64,000 nucleotides of DNA, taken from Sinorhizobium glycinis. Lineage in GTDB: Bacteria; Pseudomonadota; Alphaproteobacteria; Rhizobiales; Rhizobiaceae. This document shows positions 29,992-39,695 of this stretch, piece after piece. Below the pieces are notes generated by a model, which had not been told where the DNA came from, ran no database searches, and worked only from the letters and a program-made list of their open reading frames with translations. The first letter of the stretch is position 1, and the number at the start of each line of letters is the position of its first letter. Made by a program: the position numbers and the translations under genes. The stretch spans positions 248,492 to 312,491 of the forward strand of contig NZ_LPUX01000050.1 in NCBI RefSeq assembly GCF_001651865.1. Reading direction: 5' to 3'.

Positions 29992-32538
29992 TCAGGCCGC
30001 GTAGCCGGAGCCGTAACGCGGCCGGCTATATTCCGCACTGCCGGTGCCCGTCTTGAACCGCTCGATCTTCTCGTTGAGAACCTCCACCTGACGGCGCAGG
30101 CCGTGGATCTCGGCGGTGTTCTCCTCCACCATCGCGGCGTTCTGCTGTGTGATCAGCTCGACCTCGTGGACGGCCGCATTGACCTCGTTGAGACCGGTAT
30201 ACTGCTCGGCGGCGGCGCTCTCGATATTTGCGACAAGCTGGTGAATGGTCGCGATGTGATCGTTGATGACCGAGAGTGCATCGCCTGTCTCCTGAACCAG
30301 CGCGACACCGCTGCGCACCTGGGCGGAGCTTGCCGAGATCAGTCCCTTGATCTCCCGCGCTGCGCCGGCGCAGCGCTGCGCCAGTTCGCGGACCTCCTGG
30401 GCCACCACCGCGAAGCCGCGGCCCGCCTCGCCTGCCCGCGCCGCCTCGACACCTGCGTTCAAGGCCAGCAAGTTGGTCTGGAAGGCGATCTCGTCGATCA
30501 CGCCAATGATCGTCCCTATCTTTTCCGACGAGCGGTTGATTTCCGCCATGGCATCGATCGCCTTGGCGACGACCTGACCGGAATGCTGTGCGTAGGAGTT
30601 GGTCTCGTCGACCGAAACGGTCGTCTTGCGGGCGCTTTCGGCGGTAGCGCGGACGATTTCCGTGAGCTGCCGCAGCGCGCGTGAGCTTTCCTCCAGCGCT
30701 GCCGCCTGCTGCTCGGTGCGGCGTGCCAGGTCATCGGCCGATGCGGAGAGATTGCCGGTGCCGCCGGTGATCTCCTCGGTGACAAGGCGGACATCCATCA
30801 GCGTGGCGCGCAGAGCGTCGACGGCATTGTTGTAGGTCTGCGCCATGATGACGTAGTCGGCCGGCAGATCCTCCGCCATGCCTTCTTCAAGATTGCCGGC
30901 GGCGAGCTGGGCAAGGACGTCCGACAGCGCATTGAGGGCCTGCATCTGCTCGGCCTCGATGCGGGCGCGCTCCGCGGATCGACGCGCTTCCTCCTCAGCC
31001 GACAAGGAACGGGCAGCCTCCGCTTCACGTCCGAGCCGCACGTTTTCCAATGCATTGTCCCGGAAGACGGCGACGGAACGCACCATGTCGCCAATTTCGT
31101 CGCCGCGATTGCGGCCTTCGATGGCCACTTCAAGGTCGCCATTGGCAAGGCGCGTCATGGTTTCGGTGACCCGCTTCAGCGGGCCGCGCAGCGTCTCGAC
31201 GAGCATCAGCCCTCCGATGATCGCAAGCAAGGTGCCGGCGACCATTGCGACGATGGAGACCGTCGCCGAACGCTGGCTGTCCTGCTTGCCCGCTTCCTGG
31301 GCGCTGCTGACGAAGTTCTCGAGCGTGCCGCTCGCCGCCGCGACGAGGCTCGACGCTTCGCCCTTGGCGGTCTGCCAGCGGGCGCCGACATCGATCAGAG
31401 CGGCAGTGCCTTTGTCGATATTGTCGAGCGAGGGTCCGAGTTTCGCCGGCAGGTCGCGCAACGCAGCGTTTTTGGCGCCAAGCTCGGACAATTTGCCGGC
31501 CGTTTCGCGAACGGCCTTGATGTCGGCTACGATCGGCTCGCGGTTTGCCGCGTCGAGCCGGCGGTGCAACTCGCTGATGTGCAATCGGGTGCTGGCCAGT
31601 CCCCTGAACGTGTCGTCCATCAGGGCGATCAGCGTCTTCAACGTCGAAATCTCCCCGTCCATGCCGACGAATCGCTTGGCAGCCGTATCGGAGTTCTTGG
31701 CCGCCTCCTTGGCGAAATCGGCCTCATATTTCGAGAACTTGCTGAGGATCGGCACGAGAGCATTTTTCTTCGCTTCGTTGTCCTGCGCTCCGGCCAGTAT
31801 CTCCTGGATCTTCTCGGCCTGGTTCTTGATCTCACCGATCGGCTTCTTGACCTTCTCGGAGGCAATCCTCTCCGATTCGCCGATCTGCTTCATCAGGTGC
31901 GGCAGCAGCTTGTTTGCCTGTTCGACCTTCGCATCGGGATTGACGGCCATCGTCACCGGCAGGCGGAACTTCTTGATCCGCTCGGCAAGGCCCTGATAGG
32001 CGGCCGCATCGAAGAGCAGCGCCTTGGCGAAGGCTTCCTTCTCGCCCGATTCCTTCTGGAGGATATCGATCTGCTTATAGGCGCTATTGCCGTTCCTGGT
32101 CATCTCGGCAAGCGCCGTTTCCAGCGATTTCGTGACGTTCTCCCGTTCGAGCTGGACGGCCCAAAGCTTGTCGGCCTGGCTCCGCATCTCACCGCCGAGG
32201 GCGACGACGGAGGCGATCTGCGACCTGTCCTCCTCACGCGTCAGCAAAGATTCCAGCGCCTTCACACCCTCTTCCTGCTCGTCGATCATTTTCGCCAGCA
32301 GATTGCGGCTTTCCTCGCCCGGATTGTCCAGGAAGCCTTGCAATGCGCTGCGCAACGCCTGGAAATCCGACAGGTTGTTGATGGTTTCGCGCGTCACCGT
32401 CATGTGGCCATTGAGGGTGCGGGCGGTAAAAAAGCCGACCAGGCCGATCCCGGCGATCAAGGCCACCAGCGGAACGACGAAAAGGAGGACTTTCGTGACG
32501 ATGCGCAGGCGCTGCAGAAGACGATCGATGACAGACAT
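29992..32538 (-). CDS. mcpZ: Methyl-accepting chemotaxis protein with large helical periplasmic domain (McpZ-like)
   Basis: An 848-residue chemoreceptor. The first membrane helix is at 17-38 ([21 protein letters not shown]) and the second at 424-448. The roughly 385-residue periplasmic part is almost entirely helical with no Cache or four-helix-bundle motif I recognise. A HAMP follows (about 449-500), then the signalling domain with the hairpin tip [20 protein letters not shown] and [16 protein letters not shown]. The C-terminus ends GSGYAA with no CheR/CheB-tethering pentapeptide. S. meliloti McpZ is known for a long, novel all-helical sensor, so I suggest that symbol from memory. The ligand is not predictable. 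Confidence 0.8.
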   Translation of the reverse strand: MSVIDRLLQRLRIVTKVLLFVVPLVALIAGIGLVGFFTARTLNGHMTVTRETINNLSDFQALRSALQGFLDNPGEESRNLLAKMIDEQEEGVKALESLLTREEDRSQIASVVALGGEMRSQADKLWAVQLERENVTKSLETALAEMTRNGNSAYKQIDILQKESGEKEAFAKALLFDAAAYQGLAERIKKFRLPVTMAVNPDAKVEQANKLLPHLMKQIGESERIASEKVKKPIGEIKNQAEKIQEILAGAQDNEAKKNALVPILSKFSKYEADFAKEAAKNSDTAAKRFVGMDGEISTLKTLIALMDDTFRGLASTRLHISELHRRLDAANREPIVADIKAVRETAGKLSELGAKNAALRDLPAKLGPSLDNIDKGTAALIDVGARWQTAKGEASSLVAAASGTLENFVSSAQEAGKQDSQRSATVSIVAMVAGTLLAIIGGLMLVETLRGPLKRVTETMTRLANGDLEVAIEGRNRGDEIGDMVRSVAVFRDNALENVRLGREAEAARSLSAEEEARRSAERARIEAEQMQALNALSDVLAQLAAGNLEEGMAEDLPADYVIMAQTYNNAVDALRATLMDVRLVTEEITGGTGNLSASADDLARRTEQQAAALEESSRALRQLTEIVRATAESARKTTVSVDETNSYAQHSGQVVAKAIDAMAEINRSSEKIGTIIGVIDEIAFQTNLLALNAGVEAARAGEAGRGFAVVAQEVRELAQRCAGAAREIKGLISASSAQVRSGVALVQETGDALSVINDHIATIHQLVANIESAAAEQYTGLNEVNAAVHEVELITQQNAAMVEENTAEIHGLRRQVEVLNEKIERFKTGTGSAEYSRPRYGSGYAA

Positions 32539-33002
32539 TGCGAACCCCGATTTTTGTTATGGAGGGACATGTCCGCGCGGCTGGCATGCTTGACGGCCGC
32601 TCGCCTTCGGGCGTTCGAACGCCACGGCAAGGCTGCGGGCTGCCGCATCGAGGCGGCAGCACAAGCATCGACGACTGCCGGCGGAAGCACCTCCCTGGCT
32701 CCGGCTGGCAGCTCAGGATCGACGGCAGCAGGTTTCCGAGCCGTCGCCCACCGATCGCGTCATGCGATTGGACTGCGGAATCATCGGGACGATAGGCAGC
32801 GAAACTTAAGATTCCGCGAATGGACATCACTCCTGCGGGAGGCGCGTGGCTCCGTGTGGCTTTGGCGCGCATCGAAACGCTTCTGATGCAAGACGTGCTT
32901 GAGTTTACGTGCGTGGGAGGCCAAAGCTTTATCGCGGGCGGCAGCATCCGATGGATTCGCCCGATCCCATCCCGAACGCGCCTCAGCCCAAGGTCATCAG
33001 GA
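32539..33002. other. Noncoding gap between the chemoreceptor and the DMT transporter
   Basis: About 460 bases with the divergent promoters of the two genes. Open frames crossing it are unsupported. I see no tRNA, repeat or clear operator. Confidence 0.4.
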
Positions 33003-33911
33003 ATGCATTCCTCAGCGAATATCCGCGGCATCGTCTTCATGGCGCTTGCCATGGCCGGTTTCTCCTGCAACGACGCGCTCGTCAAATCCGTTACAGGCGT
33101 GATGAACACGGGCCAGATCATGTTCATCCGCGGCCTGATGACGACGCTGATGATCCTTGTGATCGCCCACCGTTTCGGTGCCCTGCGTCCGGTTCGCACC
33201 GTCTTCAGGCCGGTCATCATGCTTCGCATCGCCATGGAGGCTCTCGCCTCGCTGACCTACATCTCCGCTCTCGCCCACATACCGCTCGCCAATGCCTCGG
33301 CGATCATGCAGGCCTTGCCGCTGGCGGTCACGCTCGGCGCGGCACTGTTTCTCAGCGAACCGGTCGGCTGGCGGCGTTGGTCGGCGATCGTGATCGGCTT
33401 CCTCGGCGTCCTGATCGTGTTGCGGCCCGGACCTGAGGGTTTCACGCCGGCCGCATTGACGGTTGTCGCCTGCGTTTTCTTCACGGCGACCCGCGATCTC
33501 TGCACCCGCCGCATCGGCAGCGACGTGCCCTCGCTGTTCATTACCGTCACGACCGCACTCGTGACGACGCTCGTGGGCGCCGCGCTCATCGTCCCGTTCG
33601 GCGGCTGGCAACCGGTGTCGGCAATGTCGTTCACCCATCTCGCCGGCGCCAGCGTGCTCCTGATGCTCGGCTACCAGACCATCGTGCTTGCCATGCGTGA
33701 CGGCGACATCTCGGTGATCGCACCCTTCCGCTACACGAGCCTTCTCTGGGCGATCACCATCGGAATGGTTTTCTTCTCGGAGACGCCGGACGGCTGGATG
33801 CTGACGGGCGTTGCCGTTATCGTCGGCTCAGGCCTTTACACCTTCTATCGCGAGAGCCTGCGCGGGCGGCACGCCGTGGCGCAGCAATCTCTCGCCGGCC
33901 CCCTCGAATAA
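33003..33911 (+). CDS. EamA/DMT-family transporter
   Basis: A 302-residue inner-membrane protein with ten predicted helices in two EamA halves. It starts MHSSANIRGIVFMALAMAGF, with LTYISALAHIPLANASAI in the first half and GDISVIAPFRYTSLLWAITI in the second, both typical of drug/metabolite exporters. The substrate is unknown. The ATG at 33003 fits the first helix, and longer frames lack homology. It ends 11 bases before mobA, so all three genes 33.0-35.1 kb probably form an operon. Confidence 0.82.
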   Translation: MHSSANIRGIVFMALAMAGFSCNDALVKSVTGVMNTGQIMFIRGLMTTLMILVIAHRFGALRPVRTVFRPVIMLRIAMEALASLTYISALAHIPLANASAIMQALPLAVTLGAALFLSEPVGWRRWSAIVIGFLGVLIVLRPGPEGFTPAALTVVACVFFTATRDLCTRRIGSDVPSLFITVTTALVTTLVGAALIVPFGGWQPVSAMSFTHLAGASVLLMLGYQTIVLAMRDGDISVIAPFRYTSLLWAITIGMVFFSETPDGWMLTGVAVIVGSGLYTFYRESLRGRHAVAQQSLAGPLE

Positions 33912-33922
33912 GGAGCGCAAGG

Positions 33923-34582
33923 ATGGCCGGAAACGCCGCCGATGCGAACCGCCGCCCGCCCGCAGTCATCCTCGCCGGCGGGCGCTCCTCGCGCATGGGC
34001 AGGCCGAAGGCAGCAGTCGTGCTCGGCGGACAGACCATGCTTGCCCGTGTCGTCGATCGGCTGTCGCCGCAAGCCGCGAGCATCGCGGTCAACCTCAATG
34101 CCGACCCGGGCATTGCTCTCCCGAGCGATCACCCGGTGATCGCGGACACGATACCCGGCTTGCCCGGTCCGCTCGCCGGCGTGCTCGCCGCCCTGCACCA
34201 CGCCAGCAAGACCGCGCCCTCGGCAAGCCACGTTCTGACGGTGCCGATCGATGCACCCTTCTTTCCGGCCGCGCTTGCCGCACGGCTTCAAGGAGCGCTG
34301 CTTGCCGGGGACGAGATTGCCGTCGCCTGGTCCGTCGGGGAGATGCACCCGCTTTTCGCCCTTTGGCCCGTAGCGATCGCCGACGATCTCGAAGCCTGGA
34401 TCCGCATGGATGAAAAGCGCCGCGTCCGAGCCTTCATTGCTCGTCATCCATCGGTCGCGGTAGATTTTCCGATCACCGCGACGAAAGCAGGGCCGCTCGA
34501 CCCGTTCTTCAATGTCAACACTCCGCAGCAGCTTGAAGAAGCCGAAGAATGGCTGAACCGCCTCGAGGATTTCGAATTATGA
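33923..34582 (+). CDS. mobA: Molybdenum cofactor guanylyltransferase
   Basis: A 219-residue nucleotidyltransferase that joins GMP to molybdopterin to form the MGD cofactor used by the DMSO-reductase family. The GTP-binding signature ILAGGRSSRMGRPKA is near 16-30, followed by IADTIPGLPGPLAGVLAAL and the catalytic region TVPIDAPFFP. FFNVNTPQQLEEAE near the end is also typical. The start follows GGAGCGCAAGG. The last bases overlap the mobB start (ATGA), indicating translational coupling. Confidence 0.93.
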   Translation: MAGNAADANRRPPAVILAGGRSSRMGRPKAAVVLGGQTMLARVVDRLSPQAASIAVNLNADPGIALPSDHPVIADTIPGLPGPLAGVLAALHHASKTAPSASHVLTVPIDAPFFPAALAARLQGALLAGDEIAVAWSVGEMHPLFALWPVAIADDLEAWIRMDEKRRVRAFIARHPSVAVDFPITATKAGPLDPFFNVNTPQQLEEAEEWLNRLEDFEL

Positions 34583-35091
34583 CCGCACCCAAGATTTTCG
34601 GCATCGCCGGCTGGAAGAACTCCGGCAAGACCGGCCTGATGGTCCGGCTCGTCAGCGAACTGACGCGGCGCGGCTATATGGTGTCGACCGTCAAGCATGC
34701 CCACCACGACTTCGACATCGACAAGGTCGGCGCCGACAGCTACCGCCACCGCGAGGCCGGCGCCCACGAAGTGACGATCGTCTCCTCGACACGGTTTGCC
34801 ATCATGCACGAATTGCGCGGCGCACCGGAGCCGAGCTTCGAAGAGATCCTGGCACGGCTCGCACCCTGCGATCTGGTGCTGATCGAGGGCTACAAGCGCG
34901 AGCCGATCCCGAAGATCGAGGCGCGCCGGCTCGAATCGGCGAACCGCGAGCCGCTCGCGCCAACCGACCCGCACATCGTCGCGATCGCCGCCGACCATCC
35001 TGTCGCCGGCACCGATCTTTCTGTCTTCGATCTGGACGACACGGGAGCGATTGCCGATTTCGTCGAGGAGACGGTCGGCTTGCGGCGCTGA
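34579..35091 (+). CDS. mobB: Molybdopterin-guanine dinucleotide biosynthesis adaptor MobB
   Basis: A 170-residue P-loop GTP-binding protein that assists MobA. The Walker A motif is GIAGWKNSGKTGL near 8-20, followed by VSTVKHAHHDFDIDK, DSYRHREAGAHEV and DLVLIEGYKREPIPKIE. The start ATG overlaps the mobA stop as ATGA. The frame is open ten codons upstream inside mobA, which I reject. It completes the mobAB unit. Confidence 0.93.
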   Translation: MTAPKIFGIAGWKNSGKTGLMVRLVSELTRRGYMVSTVKHAHHDFDIDKVGADSYRHREAGAHEVTIVSSTRFAIMHELRGAPEPSFEEILARLAPCDLVLIEGYKREPIPKIEARRLESANREPLAPTDPHIVAIAADHPVAGTDLSVFDLDDTGAIADFVEETVGLRR

Positions 35092-35261
35092 GCATCGGAC
35101 GTCGCTCAGTGCTGGTTCAGACGGTCCAGACGCTGCCGCGCCCCTCCGGTAGCTCCTTCGCCGCCATTTTTTGCATCCACTCAGCCGCAAGCGCGGCGCC
35201 GCAATAAAAATCGGGGCCGGTTTCCCAGCCCCGATTTCAGTGCAGAAAATTGCTCAGCGGC

Positions 35262-37550
35262 TTACCGCTGCGCCACCGGCCGCACCAGCGGGGTGACACG
35301 GCGGATCGTAACGCGGCGGTTCTCCTGCTCGGCCTCCGGCGTGCGGATCTTCAGGAACCGCTCGCCATAGCCCTGGGTCACCAGGTTTTCAGCCGGGATG
35401 CCATAGACCTCGGTCAGCAGTACCGCCACAGACTCGGCACGCTCGTCGGAGAGCACCAGGTTCGACCGGTCGGAGCCGACGGCATCCGTGTGGCCCTCGA
35501 TGAAGAAGGTTTCACCCGGATCCTTCTCGAGGACCTTGTTCATCGCATCCGCGACGCTGCGCAGCGTCTTCGCCTGCGACATCGACACCTCGGCACTACC
35601 AGTCGCGAAGTGGATGGTGTCGAGATCGATGCGGCGGACCTTGTCACGCAGGCGGGCGGAGTTGCGGACCTCGTCGATCGTGTAGACGCGCTCGACGGCC
35701 TCGACCGGTGGCTCGGACAGGAACTCATAATAGTCCCGATCCGGATTGTCCGCGTAGTCGACGATGTAGTCGTCAACGGGGATCGTCAGGCGCATCGGCG
35801 GCAGCTCGTAGCCGACGTCGATGATCGCCGGCCGATCCTCTTCATATTCCGGCGTATACATCATCACATATTCATTCCCGTCCCGATTGACGCGCGTGCG
35901 GGTCAGGATGTCGCCGTAACGATTGTAGACGGTAACGATCTGGTAGCCGCCCGGGCGAACGATCGTTTCCCGGACGCGGCCACCCGAAAGATTGTCGTAG
36001 TACGTCTCTTCCGAATTCTGCCGCAGACGCGGCCGGTCGTCGCCCCGGACGAAGATGCGATCGCCAACGCCGAGGATGACACGGTCGTCAATCTCCTCGA
36101 CCACCTGCACTTCGGTCACATTGTTTTCCGTCGTGTTGTTGATCGTGGTGTTGTTGATAACCGTATTATTGATCACCGTGTTGTTGACGATGTTGCTCGT
36201 CTGCGGCACGGCGAAGGCCGGAGCTTCCTCGACCCGCTCGCCTTCCTCCTTAAGCACAGCCTCGATCCTCTGCGGAATTTCTTCCCTGACCTCGGCCGGG
36301 ATCGCCGCTTGCGCAGCAGCATCGTCTGTCGGAGGTGCTACGCTTTCCTGCGTGGCGCGCAGTTCCTCTCGCTGCTTGCGACGGACTTCCCGCGCCTGGT
36401 TACCGCCGGCGTTGTCGGCGTCCTTGTCGCTGTCGAGCACGGCCGCGCCCTTCTCGACGGGAAGTACGACAGTGTCGTCGGATGCCGCCGGGTCCTCGGC
36501 GACCTTCTGCTTCTCTTCCGTCGTACGCTCATCGACGACTTCGGGAGCCGGCTGACCCTGGGGCTGCTCGCCCTGAAGCTGCTCTGCGGTCGCAGGCTGC
36601 TCCGCTCCGGGGACCGGCTGCTGCTCGCCCTCACCTGTTTGCTGGGCTGGAGCCTCTGTTGCCGGCTGCTCAGCGGTCGTTCCGCCTTCAGGCACGACAG
36701 CCGGCTGCTCGGCGGCTTTTTGCTCGTCGGTCTGGCGCTGCTCCTCGGCCTGCTGCTGACGCTTCTTGCGCCGTGGCGTTTCCTGCTCCTCGGCCTGCTG
36801 GGGAGTGGCCTCCTCGGCCGCGGGCTGCTGCTCTTCGGCCTGCTGCTGGCGCTTCTTGCGCCGTGGCGTTTCCTGCTCCTCGGCCTGCTGCGGAGTGGCC
36901 TCCTCGGCGGCGGGTTGCTGCTCTTCGGCCTGCTGCTGGCGCTTCTTGCGTCTTGGTGTCTCCTGCTCTTCAGCCTGCTGCGGAGCGCTTTCCTCAGCGG
37001 CTGGCTGCTGCTCCTCGGCCTGCTGCTGGCGCTTCTTGCGTCTTGGAGTCTCCTGCTCTTCGGCCTGCTGCGGAGCGGCCTCCTCGGCGGCGGGCTGCTG
37101 CTCCTCGGCCTGCTGCTGGCGCTTCTTGCGCCTTGGAGTCTCCTGCTCTTCGGCCTGCCGCGGCGCGGCCTCCTCGGCGGCGGGCTGCTGCTCCTCGGCC
37201 TGCTGCTGGCGCTTCTTGCGTCTTGGGGCTTCCTGCTCCTCGGCCTGCCGCGGAGCGCTCTCCTCGGCGGCGGGTTGCTGCTCCTCGGCCTGTTGCTGGC
37301 GCTTCTTGCGCCTTGGGGTTTCCTGCTCCTCGGCTTGCGGCTGCTGTTCTTCCGCCTGCCCCTGGGACTCCTCCGCACGCTGCTTGCGCTTCTTAAGCAA
37401 CAGCAGTTCTTCGGGCGATAGTTGATCAGCGCCTTCCTGCGCGACCTCGAACGGCGCCATCAGACTGTCGGCCAGCGCCGGTTGGACCGCAAGAGCAGCC
37501 GCGAATACGGGCAAGGCAACCGTTGCGAAAAGTTTGAATCGAATGGACAT
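35262..37550 (-). CDS. OmpA-family protein with seven 30-residue charged repeats
   Basis: A 762-residue envelope protein. A signal peptide (MSIRFKLFATVALPVFAAAL, cleaved near ALA-DS) is followed by a highly charged region (72-270) of tandem 30-residue units with cores QAEEQETPRRKKRQQQAEEQ. Next come a Pro/Gln-rich stretch, an Asn-rich run of VINNT repeats near 480, a beta-rich domain, and a C-terminal OmpA peptidoglycan-binding domain with HFATGSAEVS and FFIEGHTDAVGSDRSN. It is probably anchored to peptidoglycan by its C-terminus with the charged repeats spanning the periplasm. The ATG at 37550 has AGGAAG upstream. The exact role is unknown. Confidence 0.85.
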   Translation of the reverse strand: MSIRFKLFATVALPVFAAALAVQPALADSLMAPFEVAQEGADQLSPEELLLLKKRKQRAEESQGQAEEQQPQAEEQETPRRKKRQQQAEEQQPAAEESAPRQAEEQEAPRRKKRQQQAEEQQPAAEEAAPRQAEEQETPRRKKRQQQAEEQQPAAEEAAPQQAEEQETPRRKKRQQQAEEQQPAAEESAPQQAEEQETPRRKKRQQQAEEQQPAAEEATPQQAEEQETPRRKKRQQQAEEQQPAAEEATPQQAEEQETPRRKKRQQQAEEQRQTDEQKAAEQPAVVPEGGTTAEQPATEAPAQQTGEGEQQPVPGAEQPATAEQLQGEQPQGQPAPEVVDERTTEEKQKVAEDPAASDDTVVLPVEKGAAVLDSDKDADNAGGNQAREVRRKQREELRATQESVAPPTDDAAAQAAIPAEVREEIPQRIEAVLKEEGERVEEAPAFAVPQTSNIVNNTVINNTVINNTTINNTTENNVTEVQVVEEIDDRVILGVGDRIFVRGDDRPRLRQNSEETYYDNLSGGRVRETIVRPGGYQIVTVYNRYGDILTRTRVNRDGNEYVMMYTPEYEEDRPAIIDVGYELPPMRLTIPVDDYIVDYADNPDRDYYEFLSEPPVEAVERVYTIDEVRNSARLRDKVRRIDLDTIHFATGSAEVSMSQAKTLRSVADAMNKVLEKDPGETFFIEGHTDAVGSDRSNLVLSDERAESVAVLLTEVYGIPAENLVTQGYGERFLKIRTPEAEQENRRVTIRRVTPLVRPVAQR
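36741..37337 (-). repeat. Tandem 90-bp repeats inside the OmpA-family gene
   Basis: Six full 90-bp units plus a partial seventh encode near-identical 30-residue blocks. Units differ mainly at two positions (ESAPR, EAAPR, EAAPQ, ESAPQ, EATPQ). Such arrays change copy number by slippage or recombination and are all in frame. Confidence 0.9.
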
Positions 37551-37943
37551 TGTCTTCCTTCCTCTTGTGGCCCGGCGCCCTCGTGCGCCGCGCCACCAGT
37601 TCAAGCCGCATCGCATCGGCACAGGGCCATGACCCGCGGTTCCGACTTTTTTGTGTCGGTCGGAAATCCGTAGCCGAACTCCGTAGCCACGGATCGGTTC
37701 CGCCCAAAGGCCCTATCGAAGTCGACATTAACCATTCCTGAACGGATCGTTCATGCGCCTCCTCAACCATGAGACCACAAGAAGAGGACATTTCGCGTTT
37801 CGCGGTGGGTGACGCCGCTTTCCTGTTGATTTTTACAGGAAAAGCGTACGAATATCGCCGCAACCGGCGGATACCAGCCGCCGGCGCGATTTGGCATCCG
37901 CGCACAAGAACAGACCGGATGCCGGCCAACAGAGAGGATAATC
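37551..37943. other. Divergent promoter region of the OmpA-family and amino-acid transport genes
   Basis: About 390 bases with no supported gene. A short CCGAC...GTCGG hairpin with a T-rich loop occurs near 37646-37662. I see no recognised operator. Confidence 0.35.
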
Positions 37944-38726
37944 ATGCGTATTTCCAGACGGCTGGCAGCCGCCGCATCGGCTGCCGTTTTCGTGCTCATG
38001 GCAGGCGCTGCCTCGGCGGAGGGCGAAAAGGTCGTGATCGGCACCGAAGGCGCTTACCCGCCCTTCAACAATCTCGAGGCGGACGGCTCGCTGACGGGCT
38101 TCGACATCGACATCGCCAAGGCGCTTTGCGAAGAAATGAAGGTCGAATGCACGTTCGTGACGCAGGACTGGGATGGCATCATCCCGGCGCTGATCGCCAA
38201 GAAGTTCGACGCGATCATCGCCTCCATGTCGATCACCGAGGAACGCAAGCAGAAGGTCGACTTCACAAAGAAGTACTACAACACGCCGCCGGCAATCGTC
38301 GTGCCGAAGGATTCGCCAATCACCGAGGCGACCGAGGCCGCGCTTGAAGGCAAGGCGCTCGGAGCACAAGGCTCGACCACGCATTCCAACTACGCCGAAG
38401 CGCACATGAAGGGTGCCGAGCTCAAGCTCTATCCGACCGCTGAAGAATACAAGCTCGACCTCGTCAACGGCCGCATCGATGCCGCCATCGACGACGTCGT
38501 GGTAATCTCCGAATGGCTGAAGACCGAAGACGGCGCTTGCTGCAAGCTGCTCGGAACGCTGCCGGTCGACCCGGCCATCAACGGCGAAGGTGCAGGCATT
38601 GCCGTCCGCAAGGGCGACGACGCGCTCCGCGAGAAGTTCAACAAGGCCATCGACGCCATTCGCGCAAACGGCAAGTACAAGCAAATCAACGAAAAATACT
38701 TCCCGTTCGACGTCTACGGCAGCTGA
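37944..38726 (+). CDS. Polar amino-acid ABC transporter, substrate-binding protein
   Basis: A 260-residue periplasmic binding protein of the HisJ/ArgT (SBP family 3) type. The signal peptide is MRISRRLAAAASAAVFVLMAG with cleavage after ASA. The mature part begins VVIGTEGAYPPFNN and has the family signature GFDIDIAKALCEEM, then DWDGIIPALIAKKFDAIIAS. A CC pair sits in the second lobe. It probably binds basic amino acids such as lysine, arginine, ornithine or histidine. The start has GAGAGG upstream. A hairpin with a T-run follows before the permease genes. Confidence 0.88.
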   Translation: MRISRRLAAAASAAVFVLMAGAASAEGEKVVIGTEGAYPPFNNLEADGSLTGFDIDIAKALCEEMKVECTFVTQDWDGIIPALIAKKFDAIIASMSITEERKQKVDFTKKYYNTPPAIVVPKDSPITEATEAALEGKALGAQGSTTHSNYAEAHMKGAELKLYPTAEEYKLDLVNGRIDAAIDDVVVISEWLKTEDGACCKLLGTLPVDPAINGEGAGIAVRKGDDALREKFNKAIDAIRANGKYKQINEKYFPFDVYGS

Positions 38727-38792
38727 TCGCCGCGTTTTCCGCGAAGATTCGGCACTCATGCCGGGAAAGTCTCGGTTGATGAAGAAAATGCA

Positions 38793-38828
38793 ACGGCGGA
38801 TGGGCTTGCCCTTCCGCCGTTTTTGTTT
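38793..38828 (+). terminator. Terminator/attenuator between the binding protein and permeases
   Basis: ACGGCGGA (38793-38800) and TCCGCCGT (38813-38820) form a stem followed by TTTTGTTT. It lies inside the operon and would make more binding-protein mRNA than permease mRNA, a common arrangement for ABC importers. Confidence 0.75.
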
Positions 38829-38891
38829 GACAAGAAAACACAAAAATAAGCGCCGTCAGCGCCATAAGAATGACAAGGGGAACGTAACGGC

Positions 38892-39695
38892 ATGAGCGGA
38901 CTGTTTGCCGCCCTTTATTCCGGTGCAGCCGGAATCCTTTCGATCATCGATCCGTTCTGCGGCCTGGCTGGGGTCTTTCGCTGGTTCGGCGCCGGCACGC
39001 ATCTGGCATGCGGCGATACCGGCTGGGGCGACGAGATCGCCTACGGCTTCCTGGTGACCGCGAGCCTGGCGATTGCCACCCTGCCCGTGGGGCTGGTGAT
39101 CGGCTTCTTCGTCGCGCTTGCCAAACAATCGAACGAACGATCGCTGCGGCTTGCGGCCAACATCTACACGACGATCTTTCGCGGTCTTCCCGAACTCCTG
39201 ACGCTCTTCATCGTCTATTACGGCCTTCAGATTCTCGTCCAGCAATTCCTGGGGACGCTCGGTTATGAGGGGCCCGTTGAAATCAATGCCTTCGCCGCGG
39301 GCATGATTGCGCTCGGGGTCGTCTTCTCGGCCTATTGCTCCGAGGTTCTGCTTTCCGCCTTCAAGGCCATTCCGCAAGGCCAGTACGAAGCGGGCGACGC
39401 CCTCGGCTTGCACCGCGCCAAGACGATGCGGCTGATCATCCTGCCGCAGCTCGTGCGCATCGCGCTTCCGGGTCTCGGCAATCTCTGGATGGCGCTGCTC
39501 AAGGACACGGCGCTCGTTTCGGTCGTCGGCCTGCCCGACATCCTCCGGCAGACGGGCATCGCCGCGCGCGTCACCAAGGAAGCCTTCCAGTTCTTCGGTA
39601 TCGCCTGCATCCTGTTTCTCATCCTGGCAATGGTCTCTTCTATCGCCTTCTCGGCACTCGAACGCTGGACCAAACGAGCGGAGATGCGCCGATGA
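38892..39695 (+). CDS. Amino-acid ABC transporter permease (HisQ-like)
   Basis: A 267-residue inner-membrane permease of the polar amino-acid (HisQ/HisM) family. The EAA loop that contacts the ATPase is QYEAGDALGLHRAKTMRLII, then LPQLVRIALPGLGNLWMALL. Helices include FLVTASLAIATLPVGLVIGF. The conserved YTTIFRGLPELLTLFIVYYG motif is present. The start follows GGGGAACG. Its stop overlaps the start of the next permease as ATGA. Confidence 0.88.
   Translation: MSGLFAALYSGAAGILSIIDPFCGLAGVFRWFGAGTHLACGDTGWGDEIAYGFLVTASLAIATLPVGLVIGFFVALAKQSNERSLRLAANIYTTIFRGLPELLTLFIVYYGLQILVQQFLGTLGYEGPVEINAFAAGMIALGVVFSAYCSEVLLSAFKAIPQGQYEAGDALGLHRAKTMRLIILPQLVRIALPGLGNLWMALLKDTALVSVVGLPDILRQTGIAARVTKEAFQFFGIACILFLILAMVSSIAFSALERWTKRAEMRR

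Noticed and set aside
32951-33436. An alternative frame starting MDSPDPIPNAPQ before the DMT transporter
   Set aside because: It is in a different frame from the transporter and loses all homology. The transporter has its own ATG at 33003.
36741-37337. Regularly spaced repeats that could be mistaken for a CRISPR array
   Set aside because: The units are contiguous 90-bp coding repeats without unique spacers and no cas genes are present.
35250-37421. A 723-residue plus-strand frame rich in leucine that looks like a membrane protein
   Set aside because: It is antisense to the OmpA-family gene. Its leucine-rich pattern is the reverse complement of the CAG/GAG-rich repeats, and the minus-strand product has a signal peptide and an OmpA domain.
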